NCBI GenBank assembly: GCA_033807775.1 | Contig: CM066312.1 | Location: 31,469,696-31,533,695, forward strand | Length of the DNA stretch: 64,000 nucleotides | Direction: 5' to 3' | From: Saussurea involucrata | Taxonomy: Eukaryota; Streptophyta; Magnoliopsida; Asterales; Asteraceae | In this document: one piece after another, positions 38,704 to 49,812 of the stretch | Position numbering within the stretch: the first letter of the stretch is position 1 | Layout of the letters: each line of letters opens with the position of its first letter | Notes under the pieces: model-generated | Databases searched by the model: none | Seen by the model: the letters and a program-made list of their open reading frames with translations, nothing else | What the model was told of the DNA's origin: nothing | Program-made: the position numbers and the translations under genes

Positions 38704-40910
38704 ATGGCGAACAACAACATTAATTCTATTTATACTGCTGGTTCTCTAACCAAACCTCCTACTCTTCTGAGGGATGAATACCCTCAATGGAAGATCAGGA
38801 TGGTTAACTTCTTCGATGGCATGGATAGAGATCTTATGCGATCTATCACAAATGGACCATTCCAACCTATGGTATTGGTTCCTCGTGTTCCTGCTACACA
38901 AAAAACTGATGAGATTCATTCTCACTTTGAGCCTAAAACCACCGGTTTTACAGGAGAAGAAAAGCTTAAAATGGAAAATGATCTTAAAGTAGTTAGACTT
39001 TTGATTATGGCCATTCTAAACGATAATTTTCAAGAATTAGACTCTTGTGTTACTGCTAAGGAAATCTGGGATCAACTTCTGAACCAACCCGAAGGGGGTA
39101 TTAAAACCCAAAAGAATAGAAGGACCCAATGTATTAATGAATACAATGATTTCAAAGCTCTTCCTGAGGAAACTTTACAACAAACCTACAACAGATTCAA
39201 CATTCTGATAAACAAATGTAAGAAATGTGGGGTTGTAAGGTCGAAGGAAGATAAAAATGTCTTGTTACTAAAAAGTTTGAATGATGAATGGTTAAATCTG
39301 TCTATGTCTCTACAAGCTAATCAGGACCTGGATACATGGTCACTCACTGATGTGTATGGCACTTTAGCTGCACAAGAAAAGGATGTTGTCAAGCAAAAAG
39401 GCAAATCCACTTTGGCAGGTCCTCTGGCATTGATCTCTGAATCAAAAACACCATCAGAAGGGAAATCTAACAGAGACAATGCTTCCAGAGATAAGAAGAA
39501 AGAAAAAGCCATAAAGAAGAAGGGAAAGAAAAGCCTCATAGCAGAAAGTGATGATGAGGAAAGTATGTCAGAAGATGATGATGATGCTGACATTAATGAT
39601 TTTGCCCAATCTCTTGCTTTGATCACTCAACAGTTCAACAAGAGGTTTGGCAAGAAAGTGTTTGACAGAAGAGGAAAGTTTGAGAGAGAAGAGAAGGATG
39701 GAAAGCAGAGGACTGCACCTCACCACCAGAACAACAACAGAGCTGCACCAGAGCAGAGACCACCCCAGTATCAACAAAGATACAACCAACCAGCACCACA
39801 GAAGCCAACAGATGCTGCCTAGCCCATCAATCAGAATGATGGAAGATGCTTTAGATGTGGCAAACCAGGCCATTTCTCTTCCAACTGCAAGGGTAGACTA
39901 GTAAAAGACTAGGACTACTACAAAAACAAGTATAAATACAACTTTAGAGAGAGAAGTTATGTGGCAGAGATGGAGAACTGGATCTCTGATTCATCCTCTG
40001 ACGATGAACCAGAGCAGGCCATCTTCTGTGGGATGGCTGTTGAAGAAGGGAGATCAGAAGAAATGACTGAAGGGGTAGCAGAGGAAATGACAGAGACGCC
40101 AACAGAGACTGATTCTACCTTAATGTGTTGTGTACTTTCTGTAACTGACTCTGCTGACAAAGCACTGGAGACTTCCAAACCTAGTACCAAGGTATGTTCA
40201 TCCTCTGAATCTAAATCTGACTCTGAATTGGAAATGAATGTGTCCATGCTTGCTGAGGAATTTCAAAACCTTAAACAAAAACTTTCTGAGGAAAAAGAAC
40301 TGAGAAAACTAGCTCAGAAAGCTCTGTCCTTCTACAATAGAGAGAAAAGTCTCTTGGAAATGGAGAAGGAAGTGAATTCTAAAGAAAAATCTGAGTTAGA
40401 AGTTTTGCAAAAACGAAAGGAATCCTCATTTTTTGAAAAGGCAAGGAATATGCAGAGGTTTTGAGATTAAAGGTTGAGGAGGTAAAGAGACCAGAGTATG
40501 AAAGGCTTAACTATGTTGCTCTTAAGAACTATTTTAAAAAAGAAAGAGAAGTTTTACATCAGTCTTTACAAAATAAAGAGCTTCTGATAAAGAAATACCA
40601 GGATGCAGTACCAGGATGCACAGGATGTGCATATTAAAGTTAATTCTCAAAAGGACACTCAAGGTCTGGATTTCAGTGACCTTGATCTCTTTACTGGATA
40701 GAAGAATACATCTCTGTCCTCAACCTTCTGTGTGGGGAAAGTCCAAATGCCTGATGGTGCACTCACCAGTACTAGTGTTTTTAAAAGAGCTAAAACTTCA
40801 GAAGGGTCAAGGACCAGAAAGCTAAGTTTCAGAAATGTCAGCTATGACTCCTTTGGTCATGAAAAGGTTACAGAACCATCTTTAAAGTTAATTCATGCAG
40901 TACCAAGTTA

Positions 40911-40945
<35 letters not shown>

Positions 40946-42277
40946 ACAATAATAATAATATCCCATTTTTTAGCTCTAAGAAGATTTAGAGTGAAACATT
41001 ACTAGTAGACTTTCTAGCAAGTTTAATCGAGATGTCTATTAACTTATGTACTTAACAATATGTGTGTTTATGTTTTAAAGCCCATAAAAGGCCCAAACCG
41101 CCTAAACCGGTCGGACCAAACCGCCTAAACCGCGGTCCGGTTTGACCGGTCTGGGCACTTGATGTCAAACCGCTCGGTTTGAGAATTTACCAAACCGCCA
41201 CTTGTGGGTTGGTTTGTGGTTTGAGGGGTTAAACCGCCCAAACCGGACCGCGAACACCCCTAGTGGTTGGTCCCTCTGATGTCAAAACTCAGAGTGAACT
41301 CAATCCTGAAGCTCCAGTCTTCTCTCCATCCTCTGAAATTGTGAGGACTTCGTTTGAAGAAGATTTTACAAAGAGTTATGGATAAAAACTCCATTTCTGA
41401 TGCCTTAAAACTTAAGCTTAGAAATTCAAAACCTGTACCATCAAAGACTTGAACTCCTCTGACTCCACCAGAGCAAATGTTTGTCAGAAACCCACAGAGA
41501 CTCTCACCTCTGACAGAGCCACCAGAGACTTTTTAGACTCTAATTCTGACTCTGACTCTGAGGTGGATGAGCAGACTTTTTGTGCACAAACCAAAACATG
41601 CATTTGTTGGATCTGGAATTTTGAACAATGTCATAACTGTTTCTAAAAACCAATCCAGAATCCCACCATGCCCTGATTTTAAAAATATGGGTATCAGAAT
41701 CCTGTCTTCTGATGAGTTAGAATAGAAAAGAAAAGAGAAAGCCAAGAATGCTTCTATGAACCAAACCTCTGTGCCTTATGTCTACAAACCAATAAGGTTC
41801 ACTCCAGAACATAAAGGAAAATGGAAAGTTAATGACTCACGTATTTCTCATTCTGCAGTGAATCAAAGAGGAAAATCTTTTTAGTCCAAGGAATCACATC
41901 CAGAGTGGAATGCCAGTTTCAGAAAACCAATCTAGATAGGAAGTTTGTAAAACATCTGATTCTAGAAATTTTTACTCTCAAAAGGCATGTAATCCAAAGA
42001 TGATGAATGAAAACAGCAATTTGCATCAATCATTCCCATGTTCTGTCAATTGCAATTGTATTAAAGTTCTGTTAAAGTTGCAAAATCATCTTAACGGTCC
42101 CCACTTCATTCTGAATTGGTCACAAGAAAGGACAAATTCTAAGACCAACTCTTAGAACAAGTAGAGAAAAACCTCTGGCACACCATCAATGAATGGAAAG
42201 CCAGAAGGTAAATCAGTAAACACCCCCAAACCTAACAAAAAGGACCCATTATGCAATGGGTACCTAAAAGAAACTAG
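38704..42277 (+). pseudogene. Copia gag of X', multiple stops and frameshifts
   Basis: ATG at 38704. It is open for 372 codons (UBN2-type Gag domain and an acidic SDDEES region) to a TAG at 39820. In the same frame follow a CCHC knuckle, CFRCGKPGHFSSNC (about 39850-39890), another TAG at 39910, and an acidic plus coiled-coil segment to 40462. After a frame shift near 40440 the coiled-coil coding continues in pieces. An insertion of repeat-like DNA (40914-41266) splits it, and the degenerate C-terminal part (41270-42277) ends MQWVPKRN followed by TAG at 42275-42277. The long Gag with heptad repeats is Sirevirus-like. It is non-functional. Confidence 0.85.
40914..41266. other. Insertion in X' gag: TA microsatellite plus hAT-MITE-like end
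   Basis: A (TA)n and (AAT)n tract (40914-40961) is followed by AT-rich sequence, then a block dense in AAACCG and its complement (41080-41245) ending CGCGAACACCCCTA. The last part reads, in reverse, TAGGGGTGTTCGCGGTCCGG, the style of termini of plant hAT-type MITEs. I could not find the matching left end or an 8-bp target duplication, so it may be truncated. Confidence 0.4.
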
Positions 42278-42283
42278 TATGTC

Positions 42284-42598
42284 TTGCAGAAGCCGCATGT
42301 GCAAATATGGTACTTGGACTCAGGATGTTCAAGGCACCTGATTGGCAATAAGGAGCTACTGACCTCATTCAAAGATAAAATGGGAGGTGCAGTAACTTTT
42401 GGAGGAGATGGACAAGGACAGATTAGAGGATATGGTGTTTTGACCAATGGAGGTGTTTATGTGTCAAAAGTTGCATATGTAGAAGGGTTAAATCATAATT
42501 TGCTTAGCATAAGTCAACTCTGTGATGATGGCTTTGATGTCAATTTTAAGAAGAAATACTGTTCTTTGTTAGTTTCAAAATCTGTTACCACGACTAAA
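42284..42598 (+). pseudogene. Copia pol start (protease) of X', truncated
   Basis: This is in the same frame as gag, 9 bases after its TAG, with the join sequence TGTCTTGCAG. The protease has WYLDSGCSRHLIGN and continues AVTFGGDGQGQIRGYG, KVAYVEGLNHNLLSISQLCD as in other copia pols. At about 42590 the similarity stops and Z sequence begins, so integrase, RT and RNase H are missing. No ATG is present, consistent with read-through of the gag stop. Confidence 0.85.
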
Positions 42599-44696
42599 AT
42601 GCAACTTCCTTTTTGTTATACTCGAGAGAATGAAAAATATCAAAAGAATCCGAATGGAACACTTTCGAATGACTATTTTAATATTTTTGCTACTAAACCT
42701 AACAGTGAAAAACCTCTTGAAGTAAAAAGATATGTTCCACCTTTGATTCTAGAAGGGAGAATCTGGGAACTGGAATAATCTGTTTTAGATCAAAGGATGC
42801 AATTTGAGCTTGAAAATGACTTTTTTTTCAACTGTTTACTCAAATAGCTTTAAGGAACTATCTTCTAGTTTCAAGACCGAGTTAGAAAAAGAAAAGGATC
42901 TTCATGAAAAATCTTTAATTAAAAAGTTTCAGACTCATCCAAAAGTGCTTTTGAAGCAAAAGAAAAAGTCAATCAAAGGTGTTTCCAGCTTTCTAAGCAA
43001 GTGTCGGATCTTGAGAAACTTTTACTCTCTGAGCATAATCAATTTGAAAGTGAAAAAGCCAATTTTGCAACTCAAAGTAAATCTCTTGAAGCAAAGATAA
43101 GTGAGCTTTCCAACACAGTAATTGATTTGGAAATTGTTTTGGAAAATGAAAGAAAAGAGTTTGCTTTGAAGAATTGTTTTAATCTTGAAGAAAGTAAAAC
43201 TTTTGAAGAAAAGGTTTGTGAACTTTCTCAGAACGTGAAGACAATGGAAAATGCTTTAGAAAAAGAAAGAAATAAATTTACAAATGAAAGTACGATGTCA
43301 AATTTTGAGAAAGTTTTCAATCTTCAGCGTGAACAATTTGAGAACGAGAAAGTCGTTTTTGAAATTGAAAGACAATCTTTAGAAGAGAAAATACGTGAGC
43401 TTTCTCAAGAAGTAAATGAATTGGAAATTGTTTTGGCAAAAGAAAGAAAAGAATTTGCATCTCAATCGTGATTGACTCCTGAAAATTCTTCTTCTTCTAA
43501 AAAGGATTTTAAAGTTCATTCAGTTGATACTGATGCTGATCTTGAGGATTTTCAATCTAACCCTGTTTCCAAAGAGAGTTCAAAGCCTGAAGTTTGTGGC
43601 AACGGAACAACTTGTGAATTTGATGTGTCTAAGAAGCTTCCTGACCATAATGCTTTGATTGATGAAAAGAGAGTTTGTTTTGAGAAGGAAAAAAAAGCTC
43701 TTGAACTTAAATGCATAAAACTTTTAAAACAAGTTACTGATTTTGAAAACGTTTTATTTCTTGAAAAAGAAAAATCTGAGAAGGAAAGAGTGGATTTTGA
43801 TATTGAAAGAAAAGTTTTTGAATCAAAAAGTGCTGAGCTTTCAAATAAAATATCTGAATTGGAATTTTTGTTGGAAAAAGAGAGAAAAGAGTTTGGTGAA
43901 AAGAAGAATGTTTTTGAAAACGAAAGCAAAATTTTCAAAAGAAAAACATGGAAATTTTCAAAGATATATCCGAAAAGACTTTTGAAGAAGAGAGAAACAT
44001 CTTTAAGGCTGAAATCTTAAAGTTAACAAGGAAGTTGTTTGCTTTAGCAACGGAGGTTATGAAAGAGCAGAAGATCAAATCTGATATTCAGAAGAAATTT
44101 GACTTGACTGTTCGAGAAAGAAATGTTCTGTCTGATAAAGTTCAACAATTGGAAGCAATTAAGATCATAGTTAAATCATCTGAACAATTTAGTGTCGATA
44201 CTATTGTTCAATCGTCGTATGATGGTTCAACTGATTCTGAATGTTCGATCAAGACTGCTTCTAGTTCTGCTCATGAACATTCTTCTTCGACAAAGTCTGT
44301 CAAATCAAGAGATCAGATGCATCCTTCTAATCTTTTCTACAACCGTGATGCTACAAGTTCAGATACACCTATCTTAAGCCTGTAAAGATGGTATGGAAGG
44401 TAAAACGATCTACACCTGAAAAAGATGCCCCAAAAGCATATGTTCCTACACAACCGGTGAACAAGAAGAACAATGCTTCCAAAGGTAAGTCTTTTATTAA
44501 TCCTAATCCTATATATTCTACAAATCATTTGATTAGGTTGGCACAAAAGAAACTTTGTTGTTCTTCTTGTGGAACTCATGATTTTGTTAAGCAAGAAAAT
44601 GTACAATTTTGGTATGGTACTTATAATATTTCTTCAAAAAGAAATGCACCTAACAAGCAAGGACCCAAGTTCCGTTGGGTACCAAAATCTACTTAA
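42599..44696 (+). pseudogene. Coiled-coil-rich Gag of Z, fragmented
   Basis: Coding is spread over ORFs at 43001-43471, 43472-44020, 43948-44385 and 44388-44696, separated by stops and one-base shifts. Most of it is repetitive coiled coil with units like ELEIVLAKERKEFA and SFEEK.CELSQ. The C-terminal part has a degenerate zinc-knuckle-like CCSSCGTHDF and ends KFRWVPKST, the same kind of Gag ending as in the other two copia elements here. The N-terminal UBN2 domain is not recognisable. It is non-functional as it stands. Confidence 0.72.
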
Positions 44697-47320
44697 TCTG
44701 TTTTGCAGGTTCATCATGTGTAGTGCTGAATGTCAGAATTATACCAACCACATGACTGGTCAACAGAAGAGAAGTTTGCAATTTGAAGAAGAGTACCTAT
44801 GCTGAAATATATGCATAATTTCAGGGGGAGTAATTTGAATTTTTGATATATTTTGTGATTATTGATAAATATTTCTATATGCTTCTTTGTAGGGGGAGCA
44901 TACACAATTATGGCTTCTGAATACTTTAGTTTAGAACCCGAACTTCAATGACGTTTTGACTTCTAAACACATCAGTTTAGAACTCGTACTTCATTGTTTT
45001 AGACTTTGATTGTCACACATACTAATCTTGTTCTGTTAAGATCTTTTGCAGATTTTGAGGGGGAGCTTATCTGATTTTTAAATCAGTCTATCATGATTTG
45101 AGGGGGAGCTTAAACATTTGACTGTAAGTATCTTTTGAACTTAATCTGAGATTGTTTGAAAGAAGAACAACTTTCAAGCATGAAAATGTTTTCTTAAATG
45201 TTCAAACCACTTCTCTAATTCATACAGATTTTATAATTTTAGAAGTGTGATTTTAAATGATTTTTATGGAAATCTCGGATTATCGTTACATCATCATTTC
45301 TGACAGTGTGTTTCCAAAGATTAATACTTGCGTATTATCTTTTCTATACTTTCAATTACTCATACACACCGGTACAACTTTTTATTGACTTTGTTATTAC
45401 CATGACTCAAAACGAAACATTTTTTCGATGGTAATACTCCCGTTTGTATTCTTAGTTATTGAGCATCATATTCATTTCAGTGCAAGTGCTTAAACGTTTC
45501 ATTCAAAGATTGTTTATATTTGTTCATATAAACAAAATTCAATTCTTTGATACCCTAATCCTTTCATGATTATCTTTCATATTTGATTGATACATTGTCA
45601 GATTCTCAAACAAGTCTTTCGAATTCATTTCATTCTTTCAATATTCCTGTTTTGAGAAATCTTCAAAGTTCAAATGCTCAAATATTCATGATAATTCTTG
45701 AGGAGCATACATTCTGATGGCAATGTTAATCAAATGCCGATATTCATACTTGTTCAAGATAAACTGTTGAACAACATCATTTTAGGACAAAATTTCATAG
45801 GAATCAATGTGAGATATTAAAGAACTTCTATGGATCCACGTTAACCAGTGTTTCCTACCCAAGAAGTTATCCTTGAGTGATTGAGGGATAGGGGTCGAAA
45901 TCAAAGAGTGGGGGAGATAACTCATCCGGTTGAGTAATCTCATTGTGTTGAGGTAAAATGAAAAAGAGAGTTTGGTTAGACGTGAGCAGATTAAAAACAG
46001 AAAGAGGGTGTGAGAACAAAGTTAAAAGAATAAGAGAACTTTGAACCAACCACTTTCTGAGCTAGGAAGCCATATTACTGATTGGTTCACATTCTTTGGT
46101 GACCATCATTGAAACAGGTAATTAGCCCATGCCAAATCTTGCTTTAACCCCACCAGCTACTCATTTCTTTCTCAACAAAGAAATGTTTCAATTTTTCTTG
46201 GGGATGCAGCGTATTATCTATCTAATCTTCATTCGGAAGGTTTGGATATTGAAAAAGAAGGAAGTTTGCCCCACCTTCGCTCTTCATTCATGCACATTGA
46301 GTCCGTGGAAAACTTGTTGCTGTCTCAACAGTTTACACAATTTGAGCCTGATATTCAAGTATAAGTTGCTTCAATCATTTCTACACTTGCACGTATACAC
46401 AAGGAATATATTTTCTTGTCATAACATTCATAGAAATTCCTTTGTGTTTTTCGATGATTGAATGGAAGCCCCGGAGGAGTGAACATCAAAAAGCTTCTTT
46501 CCAAAGTGGATTCGTTGTACTAAGTGGCTCCATGCAACTTACAGGCATTATAACTGATTCATCAGTTGTTTCAGGTATCTGAATTTGAAAAGATTCGGAT
46601 AAATATTTTTGGAATTGACGGTTAAACAGATCAAAAGGAGGAGATTGTTACTGATACATTCAAAGAGTGCTAAAATTGAAAAGAATTTTGATGATCATGA
46701 TGCTCACAATCATCAAAAAGGGGGAGAACATAAGAAAGTTTCAATTTCAATATAACGAAAAGTTCTGCTAAAGTCAAGAAGCTCGAGATAAAAAGTCAAG
46801 ATATTTCGAGATGATTCGAAAAGGTTCAATGTTCAAAGATTGTTATTGTTCAAGAGATAAAGATACACCGTTCAAGATATTCAAAGCTACAAAGATTTAA
46901 AACTCAAACCCAGTCAAAGCTCAAATACCTGTTCATATTCAAAGACTGAAGTTATTTCTCAAAGATGCAAAGATCAATGCTACAATGATTCAAAGATCAG
47001 TGATGCGAAGATTTAGAAATGAAGATTTTGTTTGAAGACTTTGACCAACACTACAAAGATTTGAAGATTATGATTCGAGACCTTGGTGACTATTTGATTT
47101 TGAAGATCCAGATGAAGTTTAAAGCAGTCAAATTAGATTTCTGAAGACACCGCTTATTTGAAGATTCTTCAGAGCTATTTTCAAAGTTTGATCTTCCTTC
47201 AAAGCAAAGAGGAAGACTGTTCAAAGTTCTGAAGAGCTTAAAGTGTTAAAGATCAGAAGATTACAAAGAGCTGAAGACTGTCGTCATAAATTTTTAAATC
47301 TTGAATCCATAGGGGGAGAT
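44697..47320 (+). other. Z 3' non-coding region with repeated polypurine tracts
   Basis: It starts with CTGTTTTGCAGG and a decayed protease trace (YTNHMTGQQ) to about 44802. AGGGGGAG-type tracts are at 44823, 44891, 45058, 45101, 46719 and finally 47311-47320 (AGGGGGAGAT, abutting the LTR). The 46740-47300 part is unusually rich in CAAAGAT and GAAGAT heptamers. No gene was recognised; the ORF at 46129-46461 has no domain. Multiple PPT-like tracts are a known Sirevirus trait. Confidence 0.75.
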
Positions 47321-47753
47321 TGTTAGAGCATAAATGTATTCAAGATTTAATGTGTATTTGTAATAATTGTAAAGAGTCAAATGTAAAAGTCAAAGTAAGG
47401 GTGTTGAGAGTCAAAGTCAAGGTACTTAGAGTATGTTAGTCAAAGTGTATAAATAGATTGTTTGTAATAGAATTAGAGGAGAAGTCTCATACGTGTATAT
47501 TGTGAGATAAGTGTGTAAAAGAGAGGGATGACATTATAGAGAGAGATTGTGAGTGAGTATCAAGAAGAGAACGCACTTATGGCTCGGCCAAGACCGGAGG
47601 GGCCTACCCAAAGTGCCATCCCACTTAGAGAGAGGAGTGAGGGTATAGTTATTAGAGAGAAAGGGGATCTAAACTCAATTATTGTATTCTTTCTATCTCT
47701 AATGAAGATCTCTTGTGTTCTTATGATTGTTACCTGATTAGATTGGGATCACA
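47321..47753 (+). repeat. LTR of Z, shared by gag-only and pol-only halves
   Basis: TGTTAGAGCA...TGGGATCACA, 433 bp. It is preceded by the PPT AGGGGGAGAT and followed after 2 bp by the PBS TGGTATCAGAGC (47756-47767). It therefore acts as a 3' LTR to the left and a 5' LTR to the right, the arrangement made by LTR-LTR recombination between tandem copies. TATA box TATAAATAG at 47448-47456. Confidence 0.88.
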
Positions 47754-47755
47754 AG

Positions 47756-47767
47756 TGGTATCAGAGC
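47756..47767 (+). promoter_or_regulatory. Primer-binding site of Z
   Basis: TGGTATCAGAGC, initiator tRNA-Met type, two bases after the LTR end. Confidence 0.92.
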
Positions 47768-48145
47768 AAGCAGATTCAAGCAAATTGAGTGAGATTGTTG
47801 AGAATATTTGGGTATTTTTTTGCTATTTTCGGACTTAGGATCGACTTGGAATTTTTAGGATGATTTGAGTGTGATCAGTGTTACAGATCAGTTCGTGAGC
47901 GTGAATTGATTCAGTATGTGCAAGAATTCAAATTGGAAGAACCTATTTTAGTGATCTGTGATGGATTTTTAGGATTTTTGAGCAACTTTCTGTTTTGGAT
48001 CAAAGGTGTTAATCCAGTGGGTTCTTGATGTTATGATCTAAACAAGAATTGTTCAGATCATCATTGCGAAGATATCTGCAAAGTTTGGTAACATTTGGTG
48101 GAGTTTTGGGCGAAATCTTAGACTTTGAAAATTTTTATGTTCGAC

Positions 48146-48482
48146 ATTCAAAGTAGTCGCACGATATAGACATTCAAGCCTTCAAAGTTATCGCTTGATG
48201 CTGAAACTCATAGTTGCCGCATAGAATTTGGTCGATAAGAGATTTTGATCGCTCAAGTTTTGACCGAGAACTATTGTTCACGGTGTTTGATCGCACAAAG
48301 GTTGACCGACAACTTACTGTTCATTGCCTGTTTTGACCGAGAACTAAGTCTGATCGCACAGTTTTTGACCGAGAACTAAGTCTGATCGCATATCTTTTGA
48401 TTGAGAACCGATTTTGATAGCATAGTTATTGACCGATAACTATTATTCATTTCTCATCGCACACGAGTCGTGCGATTAAGTA
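48146..48482 (+). repeat. Hairpin-unit array 1 (ATCGCACA / TGCGAT) in Z leader
   Basis: A series of degenerate units mixes GATCGCACA with GACCGAGAACTA and ATCGCA...TGCGAT inverted repeats. The clearest tandem pair is the 31-bp unit TTTTTGACCGAGAACTAAGT followed by CTGATCGCA (about 48355 and 48325). The last unit, ATCGCAC-N7-GTGCGAT (48455-48475), is a perfect 7-bp stem. It is non-coding. Confidence 0.85.
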
Positions 48483-48506
48483 TCGTTTAAATCTCTTTCG
48501 AATGAC

Positions 48507-49798
48507 TATTTTGTTATCTATGCTACTATTTTGAGAAGGATTGCGGCCGAGTAAGATTTGGTAATAATCATTTTGCTCCAATTAAGGGATTTGGAGACAT
48601 TGTACAAGAAAACCTAACAATTAGAAGGTGAGCTACATTGAAGGACTAGGACACAATCTTTTTAGCATCGGACAATTTTGAGATAAATAATTGGAAGTCA
48701 ATTTCAAAGCAACAAGATGCTGTGTTAGAACTGAAGAAGGGAAAGAACTCTTGGTTGGCATGCGAAAGTCAAATATTTATACAATAAATTTGTCTGCGGT
48801 AAAACCTGAAAGTGAAGTGTGTCTTCTGTCAAAGGCTTCAGTTCAACAAAGCTGGCTATGGCACTGATCTAGTTCGTGGTCTTCCGGTGTTGAAGTTTAA
48901 TGATGAAAATCTATGTGATGCTTGCGAGAAAGGTAAGATGAAGAGGGTTCCTCATAAGCCAAAACCTGAACCTACGACAAAGAGCATATTGGAATTAATT
49001 CATGTTGATTTGTGCGGCCCCATGAGAACTGAAAGTATTAGTGGTAGAAAGTACGTATTGGTGATTGTTGATGATTTTTCACGCTACACACGGGTTAAGT
49101 TTCTTAGGTCAAAGGATGAAACTCCAGAAAATTTGATCAACGTCATCAAGTCGGCTCAAAACAATATGCAACTATCAGTTAAAATTGTTCGTTCGGACAA
49201 TGGCACAGAAATCAAGAACAGAATCTTGGGAGATTTCTATGAATCGAACGTGATTATTCAACAATTTTTTGCGGCCAGAACTCCTGAACAGAATGGTCTT
49301 GTGGAAAGACGAAACAGGACGTTAGTCGAATCCGCAAGAACGATGCTGGCTTACTTGAATCTACCTTTATTCCTTTGGGCTGAGGCTGTCGCAACTGCAT
49401 GTTACACTCAGAATCGTTCGGTCATTTATCGCCGGTTTAGTAAAACTCCGTACGAGATAATGAACAACCGGAAGCCAAACATAAAGCACTTTCGTGTTTT
49501 TGGTTGCAAATGCTTTGTATTGAACGACAAGGAGAATCGTAACAAGTTCAGTCCAAAAGCGATTAATGGAATCTTTGTCGGATATTCTTTCTCCGCGGCA
49601 TCATATCGCATCTATCTGAAGCAGACCAGAATAATAATTGAGAGCGTGAATGTGAAGTTTGATGAGCATAGCGAGTTGGCTTCTGATCACAACAGTTCAG
49701 GACCCGTGATAACTGGAGTATTAGCTTCTGAACAATTCAGTTCAGAACCTGTTCCAAAACCGAATCAGGATCAACCCTCAACTTCTAAATCTATTTAA
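48507..49798 (+). pseudogene. Z pol: protease remnant and integrase
   Basis: 48540-48810 is a decayed protease/pre-integrase segment with stops. The 48812-49798 frame (328 codons) has CDACEKGKMKRVPHKPKP, the integrase core with HVDLCGPM, RSDNGTEI and PEQNGLVERRNR (the D, D, E catalytic set present), FRVFGCKCFVLNDKEN and GIFVGYSF. It ends in a Ser/Pro-rich linker. A frame shift near 49795 separates it from the RT part. The HHCC zinc region is mostly lost. Confidence 0.88.
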
Positions 49799-49812
49799 CT
49801 GATCATGATTAT

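Larger units (their letters stand above)
37567..39746 (+). repeat. Segmental duplication, right copy (partner 8660-10838)
   Basis: This is the second copy of the 2.18-kb block. Here the gag continues beyond the point where Athila interrupts the left copy (after GAGCTGC at 39746), so this copy is the uninterrupted allele of the Athila insertion site. About 2% divergence. Confidence 0.9.
37705..42598 (+). mobile_element. Copia element X', 5' portion
   Basis: 5' LTR (37705-38426), PBS, gag with several stops, a TAG gag terminator, and the first about 100 codons of pol, then an abrupt switch near 42590-42600 to the unrelated gag sequence of Z. The 3' part and 3' LTR are not in the window. The gag design (UBN2 domain, CCHC, long coiled coil, ...QWVPK just before the stop) is Sirevirus-like. 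Confidence 0.85.
42599..47320 (+). mobile_element. Copia element Z, gag-only half (no 5' LTR, pol deleted)
   Basis: The gag coding (42599-44696) is followed by a trace of protease and then directly by 2.6 kb of 3' non-coding DNA with several AGGGGGAG tracts. The last of these abuts an LTR at 47321. The left border is an abrupt join to X'. Pol is absent. The pol lies on the other side of the LTR in a copy that lacks gag. Confidence 0.75.
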
